Origin: Candidatus Atribacteria bacterium
Lineage (GTDB): Bacteria > Atribacterota > Atribacteria > Atribacterales > Atribacteraceae
NCBI GenBank assembly: GCA_026390275.1
Contig: JAPLGF010000344.1
Span: 1 to 10,588 of the forward strand
Direction: 5' to 3'
Length of the DNA stretch: 10,588 nt
The position numbers and the translations under genes were made by a program. How positions within the stretch are numbered: position 1 is the first letter of the stretch; each line of letters opens with the position of its first letter. Shown one piece after another: positions 1 through 6,869 of this stretch. The notes beneath the pieces were generated by a model, which was given only the letters and a program-made list of their open reading frames with translations, was not told the DNA's origin and did not search any database.

Positions 1-318
1 ATGGAAGCCGCTCGCATCGATGGTGCGAATTCCGTCCAGATCTTTTTCTCCATCACTCTCAAGTTGATGAAAAAGATCATCATGATCGCCCTCCTTTTCC
101 GAACCGTCGAAGCCTTCAAAGCTTTTGAGAGTATTTTTATTACCACCAAAGGTGGTCCCGGTTACACCACTCGTACCCTGAACATCTATTCCTACATGAA
201 AGCCTTTGAATTCATGAAATTTGGAGAATCAGCGGCACTGGCCATTGTCATGCTCCTGGTCTCGACTTTCCTTGTCACCATCATGCGAAAGTCTTTCTCC
301 AAAGAGGGACGAAGATGA
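1..318 (+). CDS. Sugar ABC transporter permease, MalF/UgpA type (3' end only)
   Basis: This is the C-terminal 105 residues of an inner-membrane permease of a carbohydrate-uptake ABC transporter. The reading frame is already open at base 1, so the first ATG is most likely an internal Met and the N-terminal part lies outside the window. The visible part begins at the EAA loop (EAARIDGANS), which docks on the ATPase subunit. It continues with the family's typical GGPGYTTRTL segment and a last membrane helix around residues 78-95. The usual Pro after the loop's ITL is replaced by Lys (ITLKLMKK). The stop overlaps the start of the next permease by four bases (ATGA), so the two subunits are probably translationally coupled and form a heterodimeric pore. 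The substrate cannot be read from the sequence. The binding protein is not in the window and is presumably upstream. Confidence 0.93.
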   Translation: MEAARIDGANSVQIFFSITLKLMKKIIMIALLFRTVEAFKAFESIFITTKGGPGYTTRTLNIYSYMKAFEFMKFGESAALAIVMLLVSTFLVTIMRKSFSKEGRR

Positions 319-1136
319 TCCGAAAAAAAATTGCTTTGAGGGTGCTAACATATTTCTTAGTGGTGATCGTGGTGGTGGTGTTCTTCATCCCTATCTATTG
401 GATTGTGACCACCTCGTTCAAACTGGGATCGGAAATTTTCGATTATACCTTCTTTTTTAAGCCCATTCTTAATAACTATCGAAGTGTCCTTTCGGAAGCA
501 AGTTTCCAGCGATATTACTTAAATAGCCTCCTGGTTGCCGTATTTTCCACCCTGATCGCCATGATCCTGGGTTTTGGAGTATCCTATGGCTTTTCCCGTT
601 TTGCCATACAAAAGAAGGATTCTCTGCTCTTTTTTATATTGTCAATGCGAATGATCCCTCCCATTGTGGTCGCTATACCGTTTTTCCTGATGTTCCGAAA
701 AATCGGTTTGTACGATAGTCTTCTGGGCTTGGTCCTCATCTATGTCGCATTTAATCTCCCGTTCGTCATCTGGGTTCTCCGGGGATTCATCGATGAAGTT
801 CCGGTGGAATTGGAAGAGGCCGCTATGATCGATGGCTGTTCTCGTTTAAAGCTCCTCCGGCATGTCACGGTTCCTATTTCATTTACCGGAATCATGGCTA
901 CGGCTGTTCTTTGTTTCATCTTTGTATGGAACGAATTCTTCTTTGCCCTTATTCTCACCGGGGTGAATCGGAGAACCGTGACAGTGGGGGTATACAATTT
1001 TATTGGCTTTGCCCAAATTTCCTGGGGTCAGATGTGTGCGGCCTCACTCCTGGTAAGTATCCCCATCATCATTTTCGGAATCCTGGTGCGAAAGAACCTG
1101 GTGAGTGGGTTGACCTTTGGAGCATTGAAGGAGTAA
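315..1136 (+). CDS. Sugar ABC transporter permease, MalG type
   Basis: This complete 273-residue protein has the usual length for the second permease of carbohydrate-uptake (CUT1) ABC importers. It has a short basic N-terminus, a first membrane helix at about 10-32, several further hydrophobic helices, and an EAA loop near residues 166-188 (ELEEAAMIDG, ending in HVTVPIS), where the cytoplasmic ATPase binds. The C-terminus has the standard GLTFGALKE ending. The ATG at 315 overlaps the upstream stop (ATGA), and AGAGGGA lies a few bases before it. It should pair with the upstream permease to form the translocation channel. A strong Shine-Dalgarno site for the following kinase lies across its last codon. 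No ATPase gene follows; CUT1 systems often use a shared MsmK/UgpC-type ATPase encoded elsewhere. The substrate is unknown, presumably a mono- or oligosaccharide. Confidence 0.95.
   Translation: MIRKKIALRVLTYFLVVIVVVVFFIPIYWIVTTSFKLGSEIFDYTFFFKPILNNYRSVLSEASFQRYYLNSLLVAVFSTLIAMILGFGVSYGFSRFAIQKKDSLLFFILSMRMIPPIVVAIPFFLMFRKIGLYDSLLGLVLIYVAFNLPFVIWVLRGFIDEVPVELEEAAMIDGCSRLKLLRHVTVPISFTGIMATAVLCFIFVWNEFFFALILTGVNRRTVTVGVYNFIGFAQISWGQMCAASLLVSIPIIIFGILVRKNLVSGLTFGALKE
1128..1133 (+). promoter_or_regulatory. Ribosome binding site that fixes the ROK kinase start
   Basis: AAGGAG ends eight bases before the ATG at 1142 and overlaps the last codon of the permease gene. The kinase frame stays open upstream to 911, but that part runs through the permease in another frame and has no comparable site. 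A later in-frame ATG at 1190 has only AGGG upstream, so 1142 is preferred. Confidence 0.7.
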
Positions 1137-1141
1137 TAAAA

Positions 1142-2161
1142 ATGCCGACATTGAAAGAAAAACGAACAATAGAACCAGGGAATGTGAAAATGAAAGGGTC
1201 GCGGTTGTCCATAGGTATTGACCTGGGTGGAACAAAAATAGCCGGCATCCTGGTGAATGACTGTCTCGACATCCTGGCCTTTGAAAAGATACCGGTTGAC
1301 CCGGAGCGAAGGGTGGAAGTGGTTCTGCAAGACATCATTCGATTGGGTCAGAGCCTTTTAGACCAGATACCTGATCAAAAGCAATTTTCTGGAATGGGTA
1401 TTGCGCTTCCCGGTCTCCTCGATTTGGAGAGGGGAATGATGATCTTCTCGGAAAACCTGAACTGGCGTAACATCGAAGTCATGAAATATCTTCGGGAACG
1501 ACTTCCGGTCTCTCTCTATCTCGAACACGATGTGAGAAGTGGAGCTATCGCTGAAACTTTTTTTGGAGCAGGCCGGGAATTCCAGGATATTGCATATGTC
1601 AGCGTCGGAACCGGGATCTCCGGAACGCTCATCTGGCATCGGAACATCATCCGGGGAGTACGAGGGACTTCCGCCGAGATTGGACATACCAATATTGAAC
1701 CGAACGGCCCCTTGTGCCGATGCGGAAATGCCGGCTGCTTGGAGGCTCTTGCTTCCGGAAGCGCCATGGAGAGAGACGCCTACCACCTCCTTAAGGAGAA
1801 AGTCCGGGGCGAAGTTATTTTAGAACGTGCGAAAAATCATGTTTCCCCTTATTACGAGATTGTGAAGAAAGCTGCCGGGTATCTCGGCCTTGCTTTGGCG
1901 AACCTGGCGGAAATATTTGATCCCCAGGTGATCATCTTGGGAGGAGGAGTGGCGGAAGCGGGGGATTTCTGGTTGGATCTGGTGAAGGCCAGCTACTATG
2001 AACACCTCACCGGCTCTCAACAACTCCCCGATATTTTTTTGGGAACATTCAAGGGAAAAGCGAGTGTCATGGGGGCGGCCGGGCTGCCTTATTTGAAGGA
2101 GGAGAGAGCCATTGACCAAAAAAGAACGGGTTACTCAGACGATACACCGCCACAAAGCTGA
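1142..2161 (+). CDS. ROK-family sugar kinase (glucokinase-like)
   Basis: This 339-residue protein belongs to the ROK family, cytoplasmic enzymes that phosphorylate hexoses or amino sugars with ATP. The N-terminal phosphate-binding motif DLGGTK is at residues 27-32. The acidic motif with the probable catalytic Asp is LEHDVRSGAIAE (Asp130; the common form is END). GTGISG follows at about 156-161. The ROK signature has GH at 181-182 followed by CRCGNAGCLE at 192-201, where the His and three Cys fit the structural zinc site. A second nucleotide-binding stretch, ILGGGVAEAG, lies near 265-274. There is no N-terminal helix-turn-helix, so this is a kinase and not a NagC/XylR-type repressor. It follows the permease gene by five bases and probably phosphorylates the imported sugar. 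The last 20 or so residues overlap the start of the URO-D remnant. Substrate specificity cannot be assigned. Confidence 0.92.
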   Translation: MPTLKEKRTIEPGNVKMKGSRLSIGIDLGGTKIAGILVNDCLDILAFEKIPVDPERRVEVVLQDIIRLGQSLLDQIPDQKQFSGMGIALPGLLDLERGMMIFSENLNWRNIEVMKYLRERLPVSLYLEHDVRSGAIAETFFGAGREFQDIAYVSVGTGISGTLIWHRNIIRGVRGTSAEIGHTNIEPNGPLCRCGNAGCLEALASGSAMERDAYHLLKEKVRGEVILERAKNHVSPYYEIVKKAAGYLGLALANLAEIFDPQVIILGGGVAEAGDFWLDLVKASYYEHLTGSQQLPDIFLGTFKGKASVMGAAGLPYLKEERAIDQKRTGYSDDTPPQS

Positions 2162-2263
2162 CCGGCTTCCGCCCCAGATTGATAGTATCAGAAAATTGAA
2201 AAGCTTCTCAATATCATCACCGAATATCAAATGGAGGTAACCCCCCAACCAAAAATTTTGTAA
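2112..2263 (+). pseudogene. Frameshifted, truncated remnant of a uroporphyrinogen decarboxylase-like (URO-D family) gene
   Basis: A TTG at 2112 lies behind AAGGAGGAGAG (2096-2106) inside the kinase gene. It begins a frame reading TKKERVTQTIHRHKADRLPP and then QID, which matches the N-terminus typical of URO-D/corrinoid methyltransferase-like proteins (roughly T-x-K-E-R-V...DR-x-P). This frame then turns unlike the family and stops at 2238-2240. In the frame two bases further on, 2186-2263 reads YQKIEKLLNIITEYQMEV and then a short tail to a TAA at 2261; this resembles the next helix of the same family. So the N-terminal 45-50 codons are present with one frameshift near 2181-2188, and the other roughly 300 residues are missing. 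URO-D-like genes do occur in sugar-uptake operons, with a role I do not know. The match comes from memory of the family; the fragment is too short to be functional. Confidence 0.6.
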
Positions 2264-2275
2264 ACAGCTCGTGAT

Positions 2276-2388
2276 TTGTCATTCCGATGTACATAACCGC
2301 TTTTGGTGGTGCGACGTGGGAATCTCATTTCTTCAGACTCCACAAAATGGAATCACCACGTCGCAAAAAATCCTCTTCGCGATGAGAA
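2276..2388. repeat. Imperfect REP-like palindrome in the convergent intergenic region
   Basis: GCGACGTGG (2311-2319) and CCACGTCGC (2356-2364) are perfect 9-base inverted repeats. Outside them, TTGTCATTCCGATG (2276-2289) matches the reverse complement of the bases ending at 2388 at 10 of 14 positions. A smaller hairpin, GACTCCA (2336-2342) with TGGAATC (2348-2354), sits in the loop. The layout, GTCATT-like outer ends with a GACGTGG-AATCTC core, resembles a dispersed palindromic repeat I recall from many environmental genomes; this copy looks degenerate. It separates the end of the sugar operon from the 3' end of the aldo/keto reductase gene and could fold as a long hairpin in either transcript. 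There is no proper U-run after the stem, so it is not called a terminator. Confidence 0.55.
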
Positions 2389-2414
2389 CACGAGTCAAAA
2401 AACAAGAGAAGGAT

Positions 2415-3398
2415 CTACTTCCCGCCCACCGTTTTAATCTTCTCGCCACGTTCTTTCAGAAGCTTATCAACCGCCTGGATATCTTCCGAAGAGAGTACCC
2501 AATCCCCCGCCAGAACAGTTTCTTCCACCTGAGACGGCCGGCGGGCACCCACGATGGCAGAGGTGAGTTCGGGACGGCGCAAAACCCAGGCAAGAGAGAG
2601 CTGGGCGACCGTTTTCCCCTGGTCTTGGGCGAGGGTTTCCAATTTTTTCACGAATTCTCCGTTAATACTGAGCAGAGGCTCCATGAAATCCGGGTCTTGC
2701 CGCCGGTGATCATCTGGTGGAAAGTTCTTCGCCCGTTCGGTAGTAATTTTCCCGGTCAGTAACCCTTTCTGCATGGGACTGTATACCACGACACCAATTG
2801 CATTCTTGCCACAGAAGGGGAGTATATCGTCTTCCACGTCCCGTTTTAGCATACTGTATGGTGGTTGAAGGGAAGCAATCCGCCCCGACGTCTGGATGCG
2901 CCTCATTTGAGAAACGCTGAAGTTGGATACCCCGGCAAAGCGAATTTTTCCTTCTTCTTTCAACCGAACCAATGTTTCCCAACCTTCCTCGATATCAGGA
3001 TCAGGAATCGGCCAATGGATTTGATAGAGATCGATTACATCAATCCCCAGCCGTTTCAGGCTGGCTTCCACTTCCCTTCGAATGCTCTCTTTCTTCTGAA
3101 CATACAGGATATCCCCTTTGTCATCCCAGACCAGGCTACACTTGCTGGCAATAATCGGTCTCTTCGGAAGCCCCTTGATCGCCCGCCCCACGATTTCCTC
3201 CGAGTGCCCCAAACCATAGACAGCCGCGGTATCAATCCAGTTTACTCCCAGATCAAGTGCCTGGTGGATGGCATGGATCGATTCGGAATCATCCTGCGGT
3301 CCCCAGCCAAACTTCCACCCACCGCCTCCAATTGCCCATGCCCCAAAGCCAATCACCGTGAGGTGCAAATCAGTCCAACCCAATTGCCGAGTTCGCAC
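2415..3398 (-). CDS. Aldo/keto reductase (NADPH-dependent oxidoreductase)
   Basis: This 327-residue cytoplasmic protein has the (beta/alpha)8-barrel family layout and standard length. The catalytic tetrad is complete: Asp56 and Tyr61 in DTAAVYG, Lys86 in ASKCS and His128 in QIHWP. The N-terminus (RQLGWTDLHLTVIGFGAWAIGG) and the C-terminal cofactor region (GARRPSQVEE) are typical of bacterial AKRs related to the YhdN/AKR11 and YajO groups. It should reduce an aldehyde or ketone, or oxidise the alcohol, with NADP(H); the substrate cannot be deduced. The start is GTG at 3398, six bases after AAGGAGGTGA. An ATG at 3400 is out of frame and an in-frame stop lies just upstream. It follows the methyltransferase/ATP-grasp gene by 83 bases in the same direction, so co-transcription is possible, and it faces the sugar operon convergently. 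Confidence 0.95.
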   Translation of the reverse strand: MRTRQLGWTDLHLTVIGFGAWAIGGGGWKFGWGPQDDSESIHAIHQALDLGVNWIDTAAVYGLGHSEEIVGRAIKGLPKRPIIASKCSLVWDDKGDILYVQKKESIRREVEASLKRLGIDVIDLYQIHWPIPDPDIEEGWETLVRLKEEGKIRFAGVSNFSVSQMRRIQTSGRIASLQPPYSMLKRDVEDDILPFCGKNAIGVVVYSPMQKGLLTGKITTERAKNFPPDDHRRQDPDFMEPLLSINGEFVKKLETLAQDQGKTVAQLSLAWVLRRPELTSAIVGARRPSQVEETVLAGDWVLSSEDIQAVDKLLKERGEKIKTVGGK

Positions 3399-3404
3399 AT
3401 CACT

Positions 3405-3414
3405 TCACCTCCTT
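3405..3414 (-). promoter_or_regulatory. Strong ribosome binding site deciding a GTG start
   Basis: On the minus strand AAGGAGGTGA sits six bases before the GTG at 3398. It supports GTG as the aldo/keto reductase start over the overlapping out-of-frame ATG at 3400. The other bases of the 83-base gap (3415-3481) are AT-rich; they contain only a weak promoter-like pair (TTGAAA at 3466-3461, GAAAAT at 3443-3438) and no clear terminator hairpin. Confidence 0.7.
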
Positions 3415-3481
3415 CGTCCTATTTTGAGTTTTAAAAAATTTTCGATACTAAAAAACCTGGTTTCAACGTCTTGATCGACAA

Positions 3482-5470
3482 TTAAGAGAGAACCTGGATT
3501 ATTTCTTTTCCCTCGTGTTCTTCTGTCCGTTTACCGTTCATGCTGCGAATGCCCATCCGGACTTCGGCTGCTCGCAGGATTGCCTCCAGCATCTCAGTAT
3601 ACGACATCCCAGCGAGATGGGCCATCTTGGCTAAATGTCCATCCCAACACCAGCCGGGATTGGGATTCACTTCCAGCAGACAGGGATTCCCCTCGTCATC
3701 CAGTCGCCAGTCAAAACGTACATAATCCCGGCACTCCAGACGTTCAAAGAGTTTAAGTGAACTCCCCACGATCATTTTTTCTACTTCTTCCGGAACCACT
3801 GCCGGAATGGATTTAATGTTCCAATAAGGAGAGTCGGGTAGCCATTTCGCTTCGTATCCGCAAATCCGAGGAAGCTCATTGGGAAGAAAAGAGTAATCTT
3901 CTTCGATCAAAGGGAGAACGACATAAGCTTCTGGAAAGTTTCCGATGATTCCTAAGCTCAAGTCCTTCCCGGTGAGGAATTCTTCCACCAGGATGGGTTT
4001 ATCATATCCGAATTTATCACGGATGTCGGAAATGGCATCCATGAGTTCCTCGATGTTGTTGGCAACACTCTTCTGGGTGATCCCAAAACTGGAATCCCCG
4101 AAATTCGGCTTGACAATCACCGGAAAATGGATCAGGAGTTCAAAAGTGGTATCCTCTGGTTTGATGAAACAGGCCTTGGGAACCGGGATATTCATCTCCC
4201 TTCCCATTCCCCGTACCAGTGATTTGTCATAGCAATAGGCGAGACACTGGGGACCGGAGCCAGTATGGGGGATATCCAACATTTCCAGTAGGGCAGGAAC
4301 ATGGAGTTCCTTCCGGGGATTATTGTGAAACCCTTCATCACACAAGTTCACCACAAAGTCCGTTTTCCCTTTTAAATTCGTTAAATCATTGATAAGAGTA
4401 TTGTGGTTCTGGAGATAAGTAAAATTGTAATCGGGGAGTTCTCGCAAGGCGGCCTTGAGTTGATCGATGGTATAGAAATCATCGTCATCAAATATGGAGC
4501 TGGGCTTTAAGAGATCCGGATGATTCGGGTCACCAAAAACCACTATCACATTTCGAGAAACCGGCTTTATTCGACGTCGTGTCGGTGTCCATTCTTTCTT
4601 CACCCGGGATGTTACGATATGACGTTGTTCCATCATTCCCAGGTCTTGATTGCGTTGAGAATCGGTGGAAATTTTTCCCTGGAAAATAATTTCATCAAAA
4701 CCAGCTGCCTTGAGGAGCTGGGTTAAATCATCTTCCGTATACAGTCGTTCACCGTAGAACTGATCCACAATCACCCCCTTATCCACATGGGTAATAATCT
4801 CCCGGGATATCAGGCGCTGGTTGTCAACCGAAAGCGATCGTTCCCGGCAAACAAAATACTTCTTATCAATCCATTCCCAGGAGCGGGGATGGAAATGTTT
4901 CCGGAGAAATTCACCATCGGCTACATCAATGAGAATTCGCCCCCAGGGTTTGAGAACCCGAAAAACCTCTTTCAACACTTTTACATCATCCTGGATGGTT
5001 TCAAAGTAACCAAAGCTGTTTCCCAAAATGAGAACCACATCGAAGGTATCGGGGAGGTAGGGAAGTTTTCGGGCATCTCCCTCTCGGAACTGAATATTTA
5101 AACCTTCTTTCTTGGCCTGCGATCGTGCCTTCTGAATGAGATAGTGAGAGCGGTCCAGGGAGTAAACATTTTTCATTCCCAGGCGAGCGAGTTCTAAGGA
5201 ATGTCTTCCCTGTCCGCAGCATAAATCTAATACTTTGTCATCGGGAGAAAGAGTGAGAAACTGAGAAAAAAGTTGAATTTCATTTTTCGTGATATTTTGA
5301 TCTTCCACGACATCGGCATCGGTTTTTAAATACAAAGAATTAAAAATCCTCCTCCACCAGTCGGGGAAAACATGTTCTTCCAAATTGGGAACCGGGCCTA
5401 ATGATTTCGGACTTTTTCCGGTCACTTTCCGCCGGTGGGGAGGTTTAGTCTTAGATGATTCATCCTTCAT
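3482..5470 (-). CDS. Two-domain protein: class I SAM-dependent methyltransferase fused to a D-Ala-D-Ala-ligase-like ATP-grasp domain
   Basis: This is a 662-residue cytoplasmic protein when started at ATG 5470. Residues 1-30 are a basic, probably disordered tail. About 50-290 form a Rossmann methyltransferase: motif I VLDLCCGQGRHS at 80-91, an acidic residue for the SAM ribose at Asp106 (SLDRS), GDARKLPY at 131-138, LGNSFGYF near 149-156 and RVLKPWGRILIDV after it. From about 307 a Ddl-like ATP-grasp domain follows: HVPALLEMLDIPHTGSG near 390-406, DKSLVRGM near 415, VIVKPNFGDSSFGIT (ATP-binding loop) at about 451-465, LVEEFLTG near 494, and metal ligands Asp587, Glu600 and Asn602 in FDWRLDDEGNPCLLEVNPNPG. 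Ddl's usual HG motif after the first strands is replaced by NLCDEGFH. The likely activities are methyl transfer and ATP-dependent amide or peptide bond formation; substrates are unknown. The frame also extends to a TTG at 5494, which probably lies upstream of the transcription start. Confidence 0.9.
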   Translation of the reverse strand: MKDESSKTKPPHRRKVTGKSPKSLGPVPNLEEHVFPDWWRRIFNSLYLKTDADVVEDQNITKNEIQLFSQFLTLSPDDKVLDLCCGQGRHSLELARLGMKNVYSLDRSHYLIQKARSQAKKEGLNIQFREGDARKLPYLPDTFDVVLILGNSFGYFETIQDDVKVLKEVFRVLKPWGRILIDVADGEFLRKHFHPRSWEWIDKKYFVCRERSLSVDNQRLISREIITHVDKGVIVDQFYGERLYTEDDLTQLLKAAGFDEIIFQGKISTDSQRNQDLGMMEQRHIVTSRVKKEWTPTRRRIKPVSRNVIVVFGDPNHPDLLKPSSIFDDDDFYTIDQLKAALRELPDYNFTYLQNHNTLINDLTNLKGKTDFVVNLCDEGFHNNPRKELHVPALLEMLDIPHTGSGPQCLAYCYDKSLVRGMGREMNIPVPKACFIKPEDTTFELLIHFPVIVKPNFGDSSFGITQKSVANNIEELMDAISDIRDKFGYDKPILVEEFLTGKDLSLGIIGNFPEAYVVLPLIEEDYSFLPNELPRICGYEAKWLPDSPYWNIKSIPAVVPEEVEKMIVGSSLKLFERLECRDYVRFDWRLDDEGNPCLLEVNPNPGWCWDGHLAKMAHLAGMSYTEMLEAILRAAEVRMGIRSMNGKRTEEHEGKEIIQVLS

Positions 5471-5496
5471 GGATTGTATTGCCCCCTTTTCCAAAA

Positions 5497-5524
5497 ATTG
5501 TAGCGCTTATTAAACGGAGGACAA
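5497..5524 (-). promoter_or_regulatory. Candidate sigma-70-type promoter of the methyltransferase/ATP-grasp gene
   Basis: On the minus strand a -35-like TTGTCC (5524-5519) is separated by 16 bases from a -10-like TACAAT (5502-5497). Transcription would then start near 5490, about 20 bases before the ATG at 5470. AAGGGGG (about 5488-5482) serves as a ribosome site 11 bases from that ATG. This argues against the alternative TTG start at 5494. The elements match consensus at 4 of 6 and 5 of 6 positions. Confidence 0.4.
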
Positions 5525-5582
5525 GGGGTTTCCTTTAATTTTTTTTTTTTAGTAAGATTCTTCCTGCAAAATATCCACTCCT

Positions 5583-6752
5583 TCATTGATTTTTCGGACT
5601 CGCTTGAGGAACAGGATTTTCACTAACAGGAGGTGGTGCCTCACTGGAAATACTTTTCATCCGTTCCTCTGATGACATACCTAAGGAGTTGTAGAATTTC
5701 GCCTTCCCTACATTATAATCAAAAACCGCTTGTAAATAGGCATTTTCCGCCTGGTACACGGCATTCCGGGCATCGATGAGCTCAATGCTGGTAATCACTC
5801 CGGCATCAAACCGGGCTTCAGCGATTCGGAGAGTTTCCTTCGCCTTGGTCAGGGTTTTTTCCTGGAGAGGAACATTTCGTTCGGCGTTTTTCACGGTTTC
5901 ATAATTCTGCCTGACTTCGATAGTAATATTCTGCCGGGTACTCTCCAAATCAAGGCGGGCCTGCTCTAAACTAACCTGTGATTTTTTCTGAACCAGGGCT
6001 GGGGTAAAATCATTGGCATTGACTTCGACCCCTTTCGTCTCCAGGGTGAGGGCATCTTCTGCTTTTTTAATTTCCAGCCGGTGAGCAAGGGCAAACTCCA
6101 GGCTCTTTTCGGGATCAACATCAACCGGCGTGAACATCAGTTCACTGGCTAGCTCCAGTGGGGATTTCAGATCGCGTCCCAGAATCCGGTTCAGTTGCAT
6201 TTTCAAAATTTCCAAATTACTTTCACTGTTATTTTGATCCGTCTCGGCTTTGGAGAGTTCCAGTTCTGCTGACAACACATCGATCTGGGCCACCATGCCG
6301 AGCGAAAACTTGGCGTTCACGTTATCCAACTGTTTTTTTGACCTTGCGACATTTTCCCGGGCCAAGGCGACTGTCCGTTGAGCCTTTAAAACATTATCAT
6401 AGGATTCTTCCACAGTTTGAATCTGGTTGGCTTTGATGATTTCAATGTTTCTCTGGGCTACCAGCAAGGTGGTTTCATTGGACAACTGGCTCAGGATCGA
6501 TGGATGAAGGAGCAAGTCCGCCTTATTCTGTTTATAGGTAACCTCACTTTGTTGGAGATCCAGAGTGGCTTTTCGCATGTCGCTTCCTTGTTCCAGAGTG
6601 ATTTTAACCGCGTCCTGTAAGGTAAGAGGAGGATTTTTCGTCTCCTCCGCGCCAGTCGCAAAAATAGAAAGATTGAAAACAACGCCTAAAATGGAGAAAA
6701 ACAAAAAAAGAACCATCACTTTACTCAAGCGAATACCGGAATATCTCAACAC
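5583..6752 (-). CDS. TolC-like efflux protein, apparently without the beta-barrel segments
   Basis: This 389-residue exported protein has two repeats of the outer-membrane efflux protein (OEP/TolC) type. Residues 1-34 look like a signal peptide: basic start, a hydrophobic stretch at 13-31, then ATGA. Each half has long coiled-coil helices with the usual turns KFSLGMVAQIDVLSAE (148-163) and RFDAGVITSIELIDARN (314-330), and LNRILG (187-192) and FYNSLGMS (353-360) close the halves. TolC proteins are usually about 420-480 residues. Here the stretches that normally form outer-membrane strands are very short: HPSILSQLSNETTLL (83-97) and FTPALVQKK (249-257) lead straight into helices. The GTG start at 6752 has GGGAGG eight bases before it. 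It lies 117 bases behind the exporter permease with its own promoter candidate. It may form the periplasmic channel of that exporter, or a helical scaffold. Confidence 0.88.
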   Translation of the reverse strand: MLRYSGIRLSKVMVLFLFFSILGVVFNLSIFATGAEETKNPPLTLQDAVKITLEQGSDMRKATLDLQQSEVTYKQNKADLLLHPSILSQLSNETTLLVAQRNIEIIKANQIQTVEESYDNVLKAQRTVALARENVARSKKQLDNVNAKFSLGMVAQIDVLSAELELSKAETDQNNSESNLEILKMQLNRILGRDLKSPLELASELMFTPVDVDPEKSLEFALAHRLEIKKAEDALTLETKGVEVNANDFTPALVQKKSQVSLEQARLDLESTRQNITIEVRQNYETVKNAERNVPLQEKTLTKAKETLRIAEARFDAGVITSIELIDARNAVYQAENAYLQAVFDYNVGKAKFYNSLGMSSEERMKSISSEAPPPVSENPVPQASPKNQ

Positions 6753-6760
6753 CTTTTACA

Positions 6761-6766
6761 CCTCCC
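6761..6766 (-). promoter_or_regulatory. Ribosome binding site deciding the GTG start of the TolC-like gene
   Basis: GGGAGG on the minus strand ends eight bases before the GTG at 6752. The codon after it is TTG, which would be only slightly further away, so GTG is preferred by spacing. The start residues then lead directly into the signal peptide. Confidence 0.6.
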
Positions 6767-6785
6767 TGGGTAGTCTACTATTCTC

Positions 6786-6815
6786 ATTATACGGTAAACC
6801 AATTTTCTCATACAA
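6786..6815 (-). promoter_or_regulatory. Candidate promoter of the second TolC-like gene
   Basis: A perfect -10 hexamer, TATAAT (6791-6786 on the minus strand), lies 18 bases after a weak -35-like TTGTAT (6815-6810). The predicted transcript would start near 6780 and have a leader of about 27 bases before the GTG at 6752. This suggests that the TolC-like gene can be expressed apart from the exporter operon that precedes it. No terminator hairpin was seen in 6816-6869. Confidence 0.4.
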
Positions 6816-6869
6816 ACCACCGGCTCAGATACAAATCCCTCATGACCCCGCACTGAAAGAATTGACGAA

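Noticed and set aside
911..1141. Upstream extension of the ROK kinase frame
   Set aside because: It runs inside the permease gene in another frame, shows no domain similarity, and a strong ribosome site fixes the start at 1142.
2271..3434. Long plus-strand open frames opposite the aldo/keto reductase
   Set aside because: Their products have no family features, and the minus strand carries a complete enzyme with all catalytic residues and a strong ribosome site.
5471..5494. TTG start adding eight residues to the methyltransferase/ATP-grasp protein
   Set aside because: No ribosome site precedes it, and the candidate promoter would start transcription at about 5490, downstream of this codon.
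5539..5550. T-run as an intrinsic terminator
   Set aside because: It is a T-run only on the plus strand, where no gene ends nearby, and no hairpin stem precedes it. On the transcribed minus strand it is an A-run.
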